From: Exiguobacterium sp. SL-9
GTDB lineage: Bacteria > Bacillota > Bacilli > Exiguobacteriales > Exiguobacteriaceae
DNA length: 64,000 nt
NCBI RefSeq assembly: GCF_004336985.1
Contig: NZ_SJUO01000007.1
Span: forward strand, 1 to 64,000
Reading direction: 5' to 3'
Shown here in pieces: positions 55,053 through 63,417 of the stretch. The notes under the pieces are model-generated. The model was not told where the DNA came from. It worked only from the letters and a program-made list of their open reading frames with translations, and did no database searches. The position numbers and the translations under genes are program-made. The number at the start of each line of letters is the position of its first letter. The stretch's first letter is position 1.

Positions 55053-56084
55053 TCACGAATGAGTAGTAGGTAAGGTTACGATTTCAAAAGAGCCGTTTCG
55101 TACTTGAGTTAATCTGTTCAATACTTCAGCCACATCTCCAATCCCAACGTACCTTTTTAAGTTCCCCTCGTTCCCTTCAAAAGTTTTAGTCAACTCTATC
55201 AATGTTTCCTTGAGGACTTCTGGGGTGAAATGCTTCTGCACATCATAATATTCAATCTCACCGTATCTTGCTTTATAAAATGCAACACGGTCTATAGAAT
55301 GATAGTCGCCAAATTCAAATTCCTCGGAGCCAGCATAATATGAGAGTTCATCTAGTAAGTAGTAGGCAATCATTTGAAGGTTGTCTTTTCTCTTGAGTGA
55401 ATGGTCTTTGGTAGTTTTAAAGTCATACAAGGTTCCATTAATATATATGTCAGCATCTGCACCTTCAACTAATAGCGAGGAGACACCGAAATGTGGATTG
55501 AACGACACACTGCTGTTCTTTTTTATGACTTCCGGAATCATAAAGTTCTCTTCGAATAGATGTATCATCATTTCCAATTCACGTATCACGTCACCAGGTA
55601 CTGGATCATTAAACAAGTAATCCAAATCTACAGTACTCGGATTGATTCTTGCTCTTACGATTTGTTCCAACATTGCTAAGCGCACAGCAACTTCATATAG
55701 TTCGGCTAACTGTGCCCTTCCCATTACTACTTTTTCGACTTGTTCCACCCACGACAAGTACTTATTGAAGTGATATTCGTTGATTGTTGGTACGTCTTCT
55801 AACTTATACATTCCTTTGTGTGATACTAATCCAGACGTTACGTACTTCGATTTAATAAATTTCGCAATCCTAAAGCGCGCCAAGTAATCAAACGCAGTTC
55901 CTAGCAACGTTGCATTTCGAGTCACACTTAAGCTGTTCGGAACTTTGAGCATGTACTCATTCGAAAATGCCTTTTTACCACTTTGAGTGTAGTACTCACT
56001 TTTATTAGGTGCAACAGAGAGAAGTACGTTCATAAACGCTTTGTCTTGTTGCGTTTTTCCGAGTAACTTGCTGCTTAGAGACAT
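55053..56084 (-). CDS. PD-(D/E)XK nuclease-like protein
   Basis: About 343 residues from the ATG at 56084, which has AAGGGA 9 bases upstream; the ATG at 56093 is too close to it. EGADADIYINGTLYDFKTTK (about 207-225) gives the Asp and D/E-x-K pattern of a PD-(D/E)XK (RecB-like) nuclease, with a preceding Glu-rich helix (IRELEMMIHLFEENF). The remainder is unrecognised. It is AT-rich and sits beside the caspase pair; a defence role is inferred. Confidence 0.7.
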   Translation of the reverse strand: MSLSSKLLGKTQQDKAFMNVLLSVAPNKSEYYTQSGKKAFSNEYMLKVPNSLSVTRNATLLGTAFDYLARFRIAKFIKSKYVTSGLVSHKGMYKLEDVPTINEYHFNKYLSWVEQVEKVVMGRAQLAELYEVAVRLAMLEQIVRARINPSTVDLDYLFNDPVPGDVIRELEMMIHLFEENFMIPEVIKKNSSVSFNPHFGVSSLLVEGADADIYINGTLYDFKTTKDHSLKRKDNLQMIAYYLLDELSYYAGSEEFEFGDYHSIDRVAFYKARYGEIEYYDVQKHFTPEVLKETLIELTKTFEGNEGNLKRYVGIGDVAEVLNRLTQVRNGSFEIVTLPTTHS

Positions 56085-56372
56085 GTCACACATTCCCTTC
56101 TATCTTGAACATGATGATCTGATGGGGTCTAGGATTTACGGCATTTACTTCATCATTCTTAAATCACTTTTTTTGAGTTTCAGTTTACTCCAAGGATTAT
56201 GATTCTAAAGGGCCGGTATATTTAGATTGAAAGTGAATCGTCACCTTCTCTAATTCTTTAATTTTGTAAGCGTCTCTGTATTGAAAGGATTGATGGTCTC
56301 CATGAACGACTGTCTGGACATCTTGACGATTGATCAGGAGATGTCGGGGCATCAATCGTTTTATCTCCATGC

Positions 56373-57044
56373 TCATGAGGGGACCAAATCAATCTCGGCC
56401 AACAGCCCGGCGCCTAAGATTCTAGCCGACAGATAAGCAACCAGGGCGTCTTCCGTACTAAATAGACGGTCTCTCGATTCGTCCTGGTTCACTTCATGTT
56501 TCGACATGTTATATAGGCGCACGAATACCAGTAAGCTTTTCACCGTCTTTTCATCTATCGTTCGCAATTTGTCGATTTGATGGACCGCTTTACCCAAGGT
56601 GGAGTTTTGGTGTCGTATCATTCCAAGCGTCTGTACCTGCTTCAAATATTGACGGGTCACGGCCTCGAGGTGCATGCCAGCATATTGGACGATGTATCGC
56701 GCCCCATATGCCACATCCCGCTCCAACTCGCTCGCCGCATACTGGAGCGGCCTGAACAACGGTCGCTCGTATCCCCCAGGGAACGGGTTTTGAACCGGAT
56801 TTTTGGGAAGACAATATCCACCCACCCCTCCAATTTCTTCATCGATTGTCCAAAGAAGTGCCATCGCTTCCGTCTGGCTGTCTCGATTCACAGCGGACAT
56901 GACCTGGTCGACAGCGGTCTTCTGATTTCGATTCAATAGATGTTCGTATAACCATTGTGTGTCCGGCAACGCATGCTTCATCTCGATTCCCCAGTTCTTT
57001 TGATTTGGCTTGTTGGTCTCGCGTTTTCCCACTTTCACAATCAC
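56373..57044 (-). CDS. Caspase partner protein with possible HEPN-like Rx6H
   Basis: Up to 223 residues. The GTG at 57044 overlaps the caspase stop by 4 bases; an internal ATG at 56981 has GGGGAA and may be the main start. The protein is all-helical, and VRLYNMSKHEVN contains R176 and H183, a spacing (RX6H) compatible with a HEPN motif but not proof of one. DRLFSTEDALVAYL follows. It may be the regulator, target or effector of the caspase. No known family is certain. Confidence 0.7.
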   Translation of the reverse strand: MIVKVGKRETNKPNQKNWGIEMKHALPDTQWLYEHLLNRNQKTAVDQVMSAVNRDSQTEAMALLWTIDEEIGGVGGYCLPKNPVQNPFPGGYERPLFRPLQYAASELERDVAYGARYIVQYAGMHLEAVTRQYLKQVQTLGMIRHQNSTLGKAVHQIDKLRTIDEKTVKSLLVFVRLYNMSKHEVNQDESRDRLFSTEDALVAYLSARILGAGLLAEIDLVPS

Positions 57045-58480
57045 TTCAATGAAAAGTGTACAGCTTGGTCCACCGTGATAATTGTCGGGGTGACGTTTGT
57101 ATAGACACGGGGACGTCTGCCTTCAAGAGTAATTCGGGTGATGGCGTGATTTTCGATATACAAGTTCAAAGAGTTCACCTCAGCCACGATGGATTTAAAG
57201 ACGAGAACCGCGATGAGATGGAGTCTGATACATTCCAAGGCCATGTGCTGATCGAGCAGGTCAGGGATCAATTGATCGGACACTTCATAGTCAGATGACA
57301 TCCCATAGATGATTGACGCTGAATGATTGATTTTGATATGGCTTGGCACTTCTTTGTTGAACAGATAATGGTCGATTCTCAGTTTGGCAATTTCATCAGG
57401 TGTGATGCCATTGAACGAAGCGTTATCAAACATAGGATTCCCATGCTTATTTTCAATGGAGACCAGCTTGAGATTGATTGTTTTTTCGCCCCCGACCACT
57501 TCGATGTCCACTTCGTCCACACGCACAAATTCAGCCGAGTCCTCGATTGCGAACGGTTGCTCTGTTCTCCACATCTGCTTGAACGTCTCCTCGACCCTCT
57601 TCGAGTTGTTTTCGGCCTTCAGAACTAAGATATGTGTTTTGTCAGAACGGTTATAGCGATAGGAAGAGTAGCGTGCGCATACGCCACGACCTAGTAGAAA
57701 CCAGTCTCCCGATTCGTCGATCACCCGCTGTCCACCCTCAAGGAGTGGTCGCGGGTTTGACTTGTCCTGTCTAGTCTTCACATTCTTGATGATGACAGGT
57801 GGACCGGAGAGCGTACCCTTCATGACAGGGTGTTGGTTCGGGAACTCGGTAGTTAGGGCCTGACTGACATATGAATAGAGGTTGTAGATATCGACTTCCC
57901 CACTCGGATTCGTCGCACCTCCTTCAAGACCACGAATCAAATGATCCGTGAAGGCCCCGTGTCCATCTCGGTCCCAGGCCGACTGATCTTCCGTGCACGC
58001 AGCGATGACGAACTTCCCGGATCCTTTGATTTCAAGGCCCCTGTCCATCAGACTGTCGATTGACCGTATGAGTGCACCGCTATGGCATGTATCAAAAAAG
58101 CTCAGGACCGTACGCGCCGGCGTTTGGTCGATATGATCCCGGACATCAGACATATTGATGCTCGTGTCTCCGACGGCATGACGATCTGCATCGTACGGCA
58201 GGAAATATGCATTGGTCTCACTGAATCCCCCATGCCCCGCCCAATAGAGGAACAAGACGTCTTCTGGGGATGCCTCCTCAAAAAAGCTTCTCAACGTATG
58301 CGTTAACATCGACTTGGTGGTCAAGTTCCCACTCAGGATCTGCACATCGGATTGTTGAAAGATGGCCGGCTCCTCCGTCAACAATCGATGAATTGCGCTG
58401 ACATCGTTAAAGGTGTTTGGAAGAGTCGTTATCTCCTGACTCCGTTGTTCGTTGACTGCGATCAATAGCGCTTTGTACAA
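57041..58480 (-). CDS. Caspase-like (peptidase C14) protease with C-terminal domain
   Basis: 479 residues, TTG start after GGCAGGGG. Residues 1-230 are a caspase-like domain: YWAGHGGF with His83 and FFDTCHSGAL with Cys132, plus NDVSAIHRLL and FVIAACTEDQSA, typical of bacterial metacaspases/orthocaspases. Such proteases act as triggered cell-death or cleavage effectors in several defence systems. The C-terminal 240 residues are unrecognised and might sense a signal. It leads an operon with the 56373 gene. The promoter seems to lie at an ATTGTATTATACAAT palindrome. Confidence 0.88.
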   Translation of the reverse strand: MYKALLIAVNEQRSQEITTLPNTFNDVSAIHRLLTEEPAIFQQSDVQILSGNLTTKSMLTHTLRSFFEEASPEDVLFLYWAGHGGFSETNAYFLPYDADRHAVGDTSINMSDVRDHIDQTPARTVLSFFDTCHSGALIRSIDSLMDRGLEIKGSGKFVIAACTEDQSAWDRDGHGAFTDHLIRGLEGGATNPSGEVDIYNLYSYVSQALTTEFPNQHPVMKGTLSGPPVIIKNVKTRQDKSNPRPLLEGGQRVIDESGDWFLLGRGVCARYSSYRYNRSDKTHILVLKAENNSKRVEETFKQMWRTEQPFAIEDSAEFVRVDEVDIEVVGGEKTINLKLVSIENKHGNPMFDNASFNGITPDEIAKLRIDHYLFNKEVPSHIKINHSASIIYGMSSDYEVSDQLIPDLLDQHMALECIRLHLIAVLVFKSIVAEVNSLNLYIENHAITRITLEGRRPRVYTNVTPTIITVDQAVHFSLK

Positions 58481-58902
58481 ACTTAACCCCTGCCTCTCTA
58501 CTATTTACATATATTGTATTATACAATACACCATGCTCCCATAACGAGGCAAAAGCGATTCCATATTCCGCTATTTGTTTTTACGAACAACCCTGTTCAA
58601 GATTGCTTATTCTGTTAATCCGTTATACATCCAAGACCATCTTATGATCAAGTAACTATCCACTGGAACAGGTTATCGGCAAGTCACCATTACTTGACAT
58701 GATTCTATGTTGTCTTCCCCATCATGGAGTCTCGCCATAGAGTATGACCATATAGTAATGTCACGATTGAACGCGAACATCATTTTCTTCTTATCCTTAT
58801 GAATACTATATATAGTTTTATTTATACAAATATCAATCCACATCATCTATATTTAGTTAAATAGTTCTTTACTTGTTCATGGAATCTGTGCTATTATGTT
58901 TA
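58481..58902. promoter_or_regulatory. Caspase operon promoter and intergenic region
   Basis: On the minus strand a TATAAT hexamer (58518-58523) lies at the centre of the palindrome ATTGTATTATACAAT (58513-58527), a candidate repressible promoter for the caspase operon; no good -35 is visible. On the plus strand TTACTT (58869-58874), 17 bases, TATTAT (58892-58897) form the probable promoter of the RNA upstream of abiF. No gene is seen in between. Confidence 0.55.
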
Positions 58903-59016
58903 GCGTTGTCATTGACATGTTGTTTTAAGTCGAATATAGTAGAAGTAATCAATGAGCAGGCTGGACTGACCAGCCAACAACGGCCCCTTACCTTTCGGTA
59001 AGGGGCCGTTTATTTT
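58903..59016 (+). ncRNA. Structured RNA upstream of abiF (abiF RNA motif candidate)
   Basis: A predicted transcript of about 110 bases from the promoter near 58892. CATTGA (58910-58915) can pair with TCAATG (58949-58954), GGCTGG/CCAGCC form a hairpin (58959-58975), and CGGCCCCTTACC/GGTAAGGGGCCG form a perfect 12-bp terminator (58981-59008) followed by T-rich sequence. It ends about 37 bases before an Abi_2 gene. A conserved abiF RNA of this kind has been described upstream of abiF genes, and published work treats such RNA plus HEPN protein pairs as toxin-antitoxin units. Assignment is by position and structure. Confidence 0.75.
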
Positions 59017-59052
59017 ATACTGATCATATACTGCTTATGAAGGAGCATAAAC

Positions 59053-60045
59053 ATGTCAAAACCTGAGAAGGTCTTCAAGTCAACGACCGATCAACTGAAA
59101 TTGCTACAAGAGCGCGGTCTGGTGATCGATGATCCGATGTTCGCAGAAGAGGCCTTGATTCGAACGAGTTACTACGAAATCATCAATGGCTACAAAGACC
59201 TGTTCATCAACATAGATAGTGAAGAAGAGCAATTCGAATCCGGGACAACATTCTCGGAAATCTATTACCTCTATGAACTCGATAACACCATCCGTTTCGC
59301 GATGCTGTCGGCTACCCTTTCCGCGGAGAACCTGTTACGTTCAGTCATAGCCTATGTGCTTGCCGAGAATCACGGCCATTCCATCAAGGACTATCAACAA
59401 AACAGAAACTTCCGACAAGGGAAAAAAATAATTCGTGGGCGCGCCAAAGGGAAATTTGAGCGGGAACTATTGTTGCAGATTTTCTCCGAGGTCTATTACT
59501 CGACACATCAACCGATGACCTATTATCGGGAGACCTATCAGGACATGCCCCCTTGGATTCTGGTAAAGGGACTGAGCTTCGGGAACCTTCAATATCTGTT
59601 CAAACTGATGTTGCCGGAATCAAAGACAAAAGTCATCGCACGAGCAACCGGCATGAATCCAGAATTGATCACTGATCAGACAAAACAAGCTTTCGCCGAG
59701 ACATTCGATATCCTCGTCGCCTTCCGGAATTGGGCGGCCCACGGAGGACGTGTGTACAATCACCGTGTGCGAAAGCGCCTGAGCTACTCTCCGACCCATA
59801 CCCGCTTTGGTGTGACACACTCCGCCTATCAAAAACATGACCGTGGCCAAAGTGATGTCTTGAGTTTCATTATCGCGTTGTCTTACTTGAGAGACCGGGG
59901 CATCCAAGATGGGTTCCTTCACGCCATCACATCAGAGATCGACGATTACCTGATGCGGTTCCCCCGACACAAAACGTTACTGTTAAGACAGATGAACATC
60001 CCGGACCAACTCTATCAAGAGTGGCGCCATAACCGGCAGCATTGA
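59053..60045 (+). CDS. abiF: AbiF/AbiD-type abortive infection protein (HEPN)
   Basis: 330 residues of the Abi_2 family. TYYEIINGY-like residues near 36-46 (TSYYEIINGYKDLF), NGHSIKDY and the C-terminal FRNWAAHGGRVYNHR with R225 and H230 (Rx4H) mark a HEPN RNase of abortive infection. In known systems the protein cuts RNA and stops growth unless an RNA or antitoxin blocks it. RBS GAAGGAG is strong. The structured RNA just upstream is the expected partner. A terminator follows the stop. Confidence 0.9.
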   Translation: MSKPEKVFKSTTDQLKLLQERGLVIDDPMFAEEALIRTSYYEIINGYKDLFINIDSEEEQFESGTTFSEIYYLYELDNTIRFAMLSATLSAENLLRSVIAYVLAENHGHSIKDYQQNRNFRQGKKIIRGRAKGKFERELLLQIFSEVYYSTHQPMTYYRETYQDMPPWILVKGLSFGNLQYLFKLMLPESKTKVIARATGMNPELITDQTKQAFAETFDILVAFRNWAAHGGRVYNHRVRKRLSYSPTHTRFGVTHSAYQKHDRGQSDVLSFIIALSYLRDRGIQDGFLHAITSEIDDYLMRFPRHKTLLLRQMNIPDQLYQEWRHNRQH

Positions 60046-60049
60046 CCTG

Positions 60050-60074
60050 AACCCGCGATCGCTCGCGGGTTTTC
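60050..60074 (+). terminator. Terminator of abiF gene
   Basis: ACCCGCGA and TCGCGGGT pair around a short loop, followed by TTTTCG, directly after the stop. Confidence 0.85.
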
Positions 60075-60263
60075 GTCGCGTGGCGTTAGACGCGCCCACG
60101 CTCTTGGTTTTGACGTTGTCCTTACGCTCCGTGCCTCCCGTCAGAAAGGTCCAGGAACATAGAGATGCGTTTTAAAGCAGCTCTTGTTATCGGGCCGTCA
60201 GGGGGCAGCGGTGCGATGAGCGACTTCGCTTCCTGGCGTTAGACGCTCACGCATGAGCCCGGA
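60075..60263. repeat. Spacer with 12-bp direct repeat
   Basis: GGCGTTAGACGC occurs at 60082-60093 and again at 60235-60246, 153 bases apart. No matching inverse core is seen, so an integron-type site is not supported. Otherwise GC-rich without a gene. Confidence 0.4.
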
Positions 60264-60608
60264 TCACCATTCCTTCTCCCATGCCCCGTCTTCAGAGACT
60301 CCCCAATCCTCAAAGCGATACTTGATGAGCCAATGGACATGCATCACTTCATATTCGAATACATCCTTGGATAGCTCTGAGACGATAAAGCTGACGTCTC
60401 CATCCGCCACCACCCATGTCCCGTATAGATACACTTTCTCGATCGGACGCTCTTCCGCATCCAAGTAGATCACCACCCGGAAGTAAGGCGAGTTCCGTCC
60501 ATCATCGAACCGGACGACCTTCTCGACGCAATGTTCCTTGTCGACGACACGCATCCATTCGGAATGTTCCATCAGTTCCGAGAACACCGTCTGAACGAAC
60601 GGATTCAA
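60264..60608 (-). CDS. Small hypothetical protein with decayed copy nearby
   Basis: 114 residues, TTG start at 60608 with no clear ribosome binding site. Coding-like codons continue upstream to about 60650, so the true N-terminus is uncertain. It has strands rich in Val, Tyr and Trp and an acidic end (FEDWGVSEDGAWEKEW). Its C-terminal DNA and flanking sequence recur in the remnant at 62234-62344. No family is recognised. It may be an immunity-type protein, but nothing shows that. Confidence 0.5.
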   Translation of the reverse strand: MNPFVQTVFSELMEHSEWMRVVDKEHCVEKVVRFDDGRNSPYFRVVIYLDAEERPIEKVYLYGTWVVADGDVSFIVSELSKDVFEYEVMHVHWLIKYRFEDWGVSEDGAWEKEW

Positions 60609-60962
60609 TCTTGCAAACGCATAGTCATTAAGCAGTAGTTCATCTATTACGTCTCATCCCTTCCTGTTCTCTATAGACCGATTCCCCGTAAAAGCCAGTT
60701 CATTCCTTGTTCATATACCTACCGAAACGAAGACACCGGAACAACTGTATGCTTGTATTCAAGCAAATTCTTACGACAGGGGTCGTTTTGGTGGGTACTA
60801 TTAACCTAACTATCTATATCTTACCAACCTATGATTGCGGCCATTCTAGCTTAAAGACCTCTATCAGCCGCGAGCCTAGTATTTTTCTTTGTACATAATC
60901 CAATTGATTCAATTCAACTAGAATATACATCAAAAAAGCACGCAGGCGATGAGATGACTCTA
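60609..60962. other. Intergenic region
   Basis: No supported gene. Near its end, AAAAAAGCACGCAG (60932-60945) pairs with CTGCGTGC at 60968-60975 across the end of the next minus-strand gene, forming that gene's terminator. Confidence 0.5.
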
Positions 60963-61520
60963 TCAACTGCGTGCTTTCATATATGGATTTAATAATCGTT
61001 CAAGTTCACTCTGTTCGATGGAATCGAGTCCATTGATTTTTTTTGGAATGATAATCGCATCGGCCTCTTGAAAATACAAATATAAATGTTTCTCATCTTG
61101 TGATGCTTTGTCTATCGATTCCCAAGGAATTTGAAGCATGCCCTTCGACCTAGGGTTATCCGAAGTCCATTCTATACCAGAATCATCAAGTTTCACCGTC
61201 ACAGTCCTCGGCCATCCCCCCATTTTCTTCAACTGCACCATGCTCTTCCTTAAAGTGATGGGAGGATACATTTTTCGCAACAATGGATATAGCAAGAGCA
61301 TGACTAGAACACCACTTGCTATCGCCACCAACACAAAGGCAGTGAACGATATGACACGAGGAAAGAACCACACCACTGCAGCAAACCCATAGGCAAAGGC
61401 CAGCAACTCTGTGTAGATCAATAAAAATTTACTCCTGCGTTTATGATAGTTTGTATTTTTAATCAAGTCTTTCTGTAGAGAAATAAAATCCTCTGGCGTC
61501 AACTGATATGTAATGGTCAA
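60963..61520 (-). CDS. YcxB-like membrane protein 1
   Basis: 185 residues, TTG start after AGAGGTG. Two membrane helices lie at about 36-56 and 60-80, with a cytoplasmic C-terminal half containing IPWESIDKASQDEKHLYLYFQEADAIIIPKK, the pattern of the YcxB-like C-terminal domain. Function unknown. It lies 22 bases downstream of a paralog, so the pair is a tandem duplication, and ends in a terminator. Confidence 0.8.
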   Translation of the reverse strand: MTITYQLTPEDFISLQKDLIKNTNYHKRRSKFLLIYTELLAFAYGFAAVVWFFPRVISFTAFVLVAIASGVLVMLLLYPLLRKMYPPITLRKSMVQLKKMGGWPRTVTVKLDDSGIEWTSDNPRSKGMLQIPWESIDKASQDEKHLYLYFQEADAIIIPKKINGLDSIEQSELERLLNPYMKARS

Positions 61521-61542
61521 CTTGTATACACCTCTCTATTTT

Positions 61543-62094
61543 CTAATTCACCAATTTTGATTTCAAGAGTAGTTGAAATGGTTTGAACTCTAAGATGCTA
61601 GATTCATCATTATGTTTGGGAACAATTATTGCGTCATCCTCTTCAACGTATAGATAATAGTAAGAGTCATCTTCACTTAACTTATCAATGGACTCCCAAG
61701 CTATATTTTTTTGCGATGTCACTAGACCCTGTTTCGATGTAATGATAATCTCGGTTTCATTGATGACTAGGGTGACGTTTGTCGGAAACCTGAGGTCATT
61801 TTTTAAAAAGTAACGAAACTGCCAAATCGTGACGTAAGGATAGATTCGTTTCAAAAATGGCATCAGTACTAAAGCAAGAAATATACCTCCTGTCAGTGCG
61901 AGGAAAAAAATGAGTTCTTCGGCTACCAAGGATGATAATAAAAGTTTCGTAAACAGGAACCCAAGACAAAAAACAAGGATACTCATCATGATATTCGACA
62001 GTTGTTGTCTTCGTTTATGATAATTCAAAGTGTGTATGGAATTTCGTTGAAGTGCCATGAAAATCTCAAGGGTCAATTGATATTGAACGATCAA
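61543..62094 (-). CDS. YcxB-like membrane protein 2
   Basis: 183 residues, TTG start after GAGAGGAG. Same plan as the neighbour: helices at about 36-56 and 62-82 and AWESIDKLSEDDSYYYLYVEEDDAIIVPK in the C-terminal domain. The two share this core but differ elsewhere. First gene of the two-gene unit. Confidence 0.8.
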   Translation of the reverse strand: MIVQYQLTLEIFMALQRNSIHTLNYHKRRQQLSNIMMSILVFCLGFLFTKLLLSSLVAEELIFFLALTGGIFLALVLMPFLKRIYPYVTIWQFRYFLKNDLRFPTNVTLVINETEIIITSKQGLVTSQKNIAWESIDKLSEDDSYYYLYVEEDDAIIVPKHNDESSILEFKPFQLLLKSKLVN

Positions 62095-62233
62095 GGATAA
62101 GTTTCTCCTCTCATAAATTTACTTAGAGACAAAAATATAACTTCGTTTGTCTAATCATACCATTTCTGTAACACCATCATTCAACCGAAAGGTGTTCCGC
62201 ACGTGTCATGATACGCTCACGAATGAGCCCGGA

Positions 62234-62344
62234 TCACCATTTCTTCTCCCATACCTTGTCCTTAGATGCGTCCCAATCCTCCAATATGGCGACCTTGAAA
62301 CCATGTTCCATGTCGCCGACACGCATCCATCCGAGATGTCCCAT
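62234..62344 (-). pseudogene. In-frame deletion remnant of the 60264 gene
   Basis: A 37-codon frame reading GWMRVGDMEH and then LEDWDASKDKVWEKKW. It matches the N-terminal EWMRVVDKEH and C-terminal FEDWGVSEDGAWEKEW of the gene at 60264, with the middle lost in frame. Flanking sequence (ACGCTCAC, ATGAGCCCGGATCACC) is also shared with 60242-60270. A duplicated and decayed copy. Confidence 0.7.
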
Positions 62345-62528
62345 TATTCCCGTTTCTATATATAAAAAGCTTTTTAGACTTTGGTTCAATTTTAAAATGT
62401 AAGCTTTCAACAAAGAACATAGCGCGCATTACATTACATCCCTCTTTTGTCGAATTATGTCGGCTTTATAAGTGCAGGCCTCTAATTACTAGTTCGAATT
62501 TTTTTTATTCCCTGTCGGACTTTTCTTG

Positions 62529-63041
62529 ATGTGGTGGCATCAAAAATTTACGATAGCAAGACGCGTGCTGATCACGGTCTTCTTTTTACTGTTCTGGGGA
62601 TGGGCATTCAACCTTGATGAACCCACGATCAGTGCGGAACAGTGTGAGCAAGGAGTCGCTGAAGTGAAGCAGCAGCTTGCGAGTCTTCAAGCGAAATATG
62701 ACGATATGAAGCTGGTGGTCAAAGACTACAAGACCGAAATCGCATCCTTAAACAAGAAATTAGAGGAAGCCGATAAAATCACGGCGCAAGAAGTAAAAGA
62801 AGCAGAAGCAAAGATGCAGAAGAAACACGAGGCCGAGCAGAATACTGTTGCCGCGACAGAAAGTAAACCCGTAGTGACCGTAGAACCGAGCGGAGACGTG
62901 TCTAGCGTTGATGCGAACGGCAACGGACAAGTGACGATTCAAGAAGCCAAAGATGCTGGATTCAGTATGCAAATCAGAAGCAGCCATTGGTTGTATCCTT
63001 ATATGCAAGACAATGACGGAGATGGCATGGTAGTAGAGTAA
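62529..63041 (+). CDS. Membrane-anchored coiled-coil protein with Excalibur domain
   Basis: About 170 residues. N-terminal membrane helix (about 11-27), coiled coil (about 40-100), then a C-terminal domain with DANGNGQVTIQE and DNDGDGMVVE loops that match the calcium-binding end of the nuclease at 49973 nearly identically. No nuclease domain remains here. I chose the ATG at 62529; a TTG lies one codon before it, and no good ribosome binding site is visible. Probably an exported, calcium-binding structural protein. Confidence 0.7.
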   Translation: MWWHQKFTIARRVLITVFFLLFWGWAFNLDEPTISAEQCEQGVAEVKQQLASLQAKYDDMKLVVKDYKTEIASLNKKLEEADKITAQEVKEAEAKMQKKHEAEQNTVAATESKPVVTVEPSGDVSSVDANGNGQVTIQEAKDAGFSMQIRSSHWLYPYMQDNDGDGMVVE

Positions 63042-63082
63042 TCATACTCATGCGACGAATCAAATAGAGTCAGATTAATCAA

Positions 63083-63118
63083 ACGCATCCTCGTGAAATC
63101 GAGGGGTGCGCTTTTTGT
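63083..63118 (+). terminator. Terminator of coiled-coil protein gene
   Basis: GCATCCTC and GAGGGGTGCG pair with a mismatch, followed by CTTTTTG. Confidence 0.7.
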
Positions 63119-63273
63119 CCTGCTACGTCCTGCAATCTTTATACGTGGTGGCACCTGACTTTGAAACGTCTTTCACTATTAAGACTAACGACTCTCTTTA
63201 TCAACATCTCGTGTGGATTGTAAAGAGAATCATTCTTCAAAAGCTAAGGGGTTTAAATATAGGTCATCAATCA

Positions 63274-63393
63274 TTAAACATAGTCATCTGTTATATAAAT
63301 GAACATGTTTAATTCATTGAATACAGTTTAAATAGGTTATACTAGGACTAAATATAGTCATATCCGAACGGAGTGACTATGTTTAATTCATTA
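63274..63393. promoter_or_regulatory. Fic gene promoter with TAGTCA operator array
   Basis: TTAAACATAGTCA (63274-63286) and TGACTATGTTTAA (63374-63386) are perfect inverses. GACTAAATATAGTC (63346-63359) is a palindrome between them. A TATACT -10 lies at 63338-63343, 3 bases before the palindrome. GTTTAATTCATT is repeated on both sides. This looks like a tightly repressed promoter upstream of the Fic gene. Confidence 0.6.
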
Positions 63394-63417
63394 TAATAAT
63401 TAATGAGGGGACTTCCT

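Noticed and set aside
60082-60246. Two GGCGTTAGACGC repeats resembling an integron attC R' core
   Set aside because: No inverse core (GTCTAAC) or paired inner boxes are visible between them, and no integron integrase is present.
63106-63312. 68-codon frame upstream of the Fic gene
   Set aside because: It overlaps the terminator and the operator array and lacks a start site.
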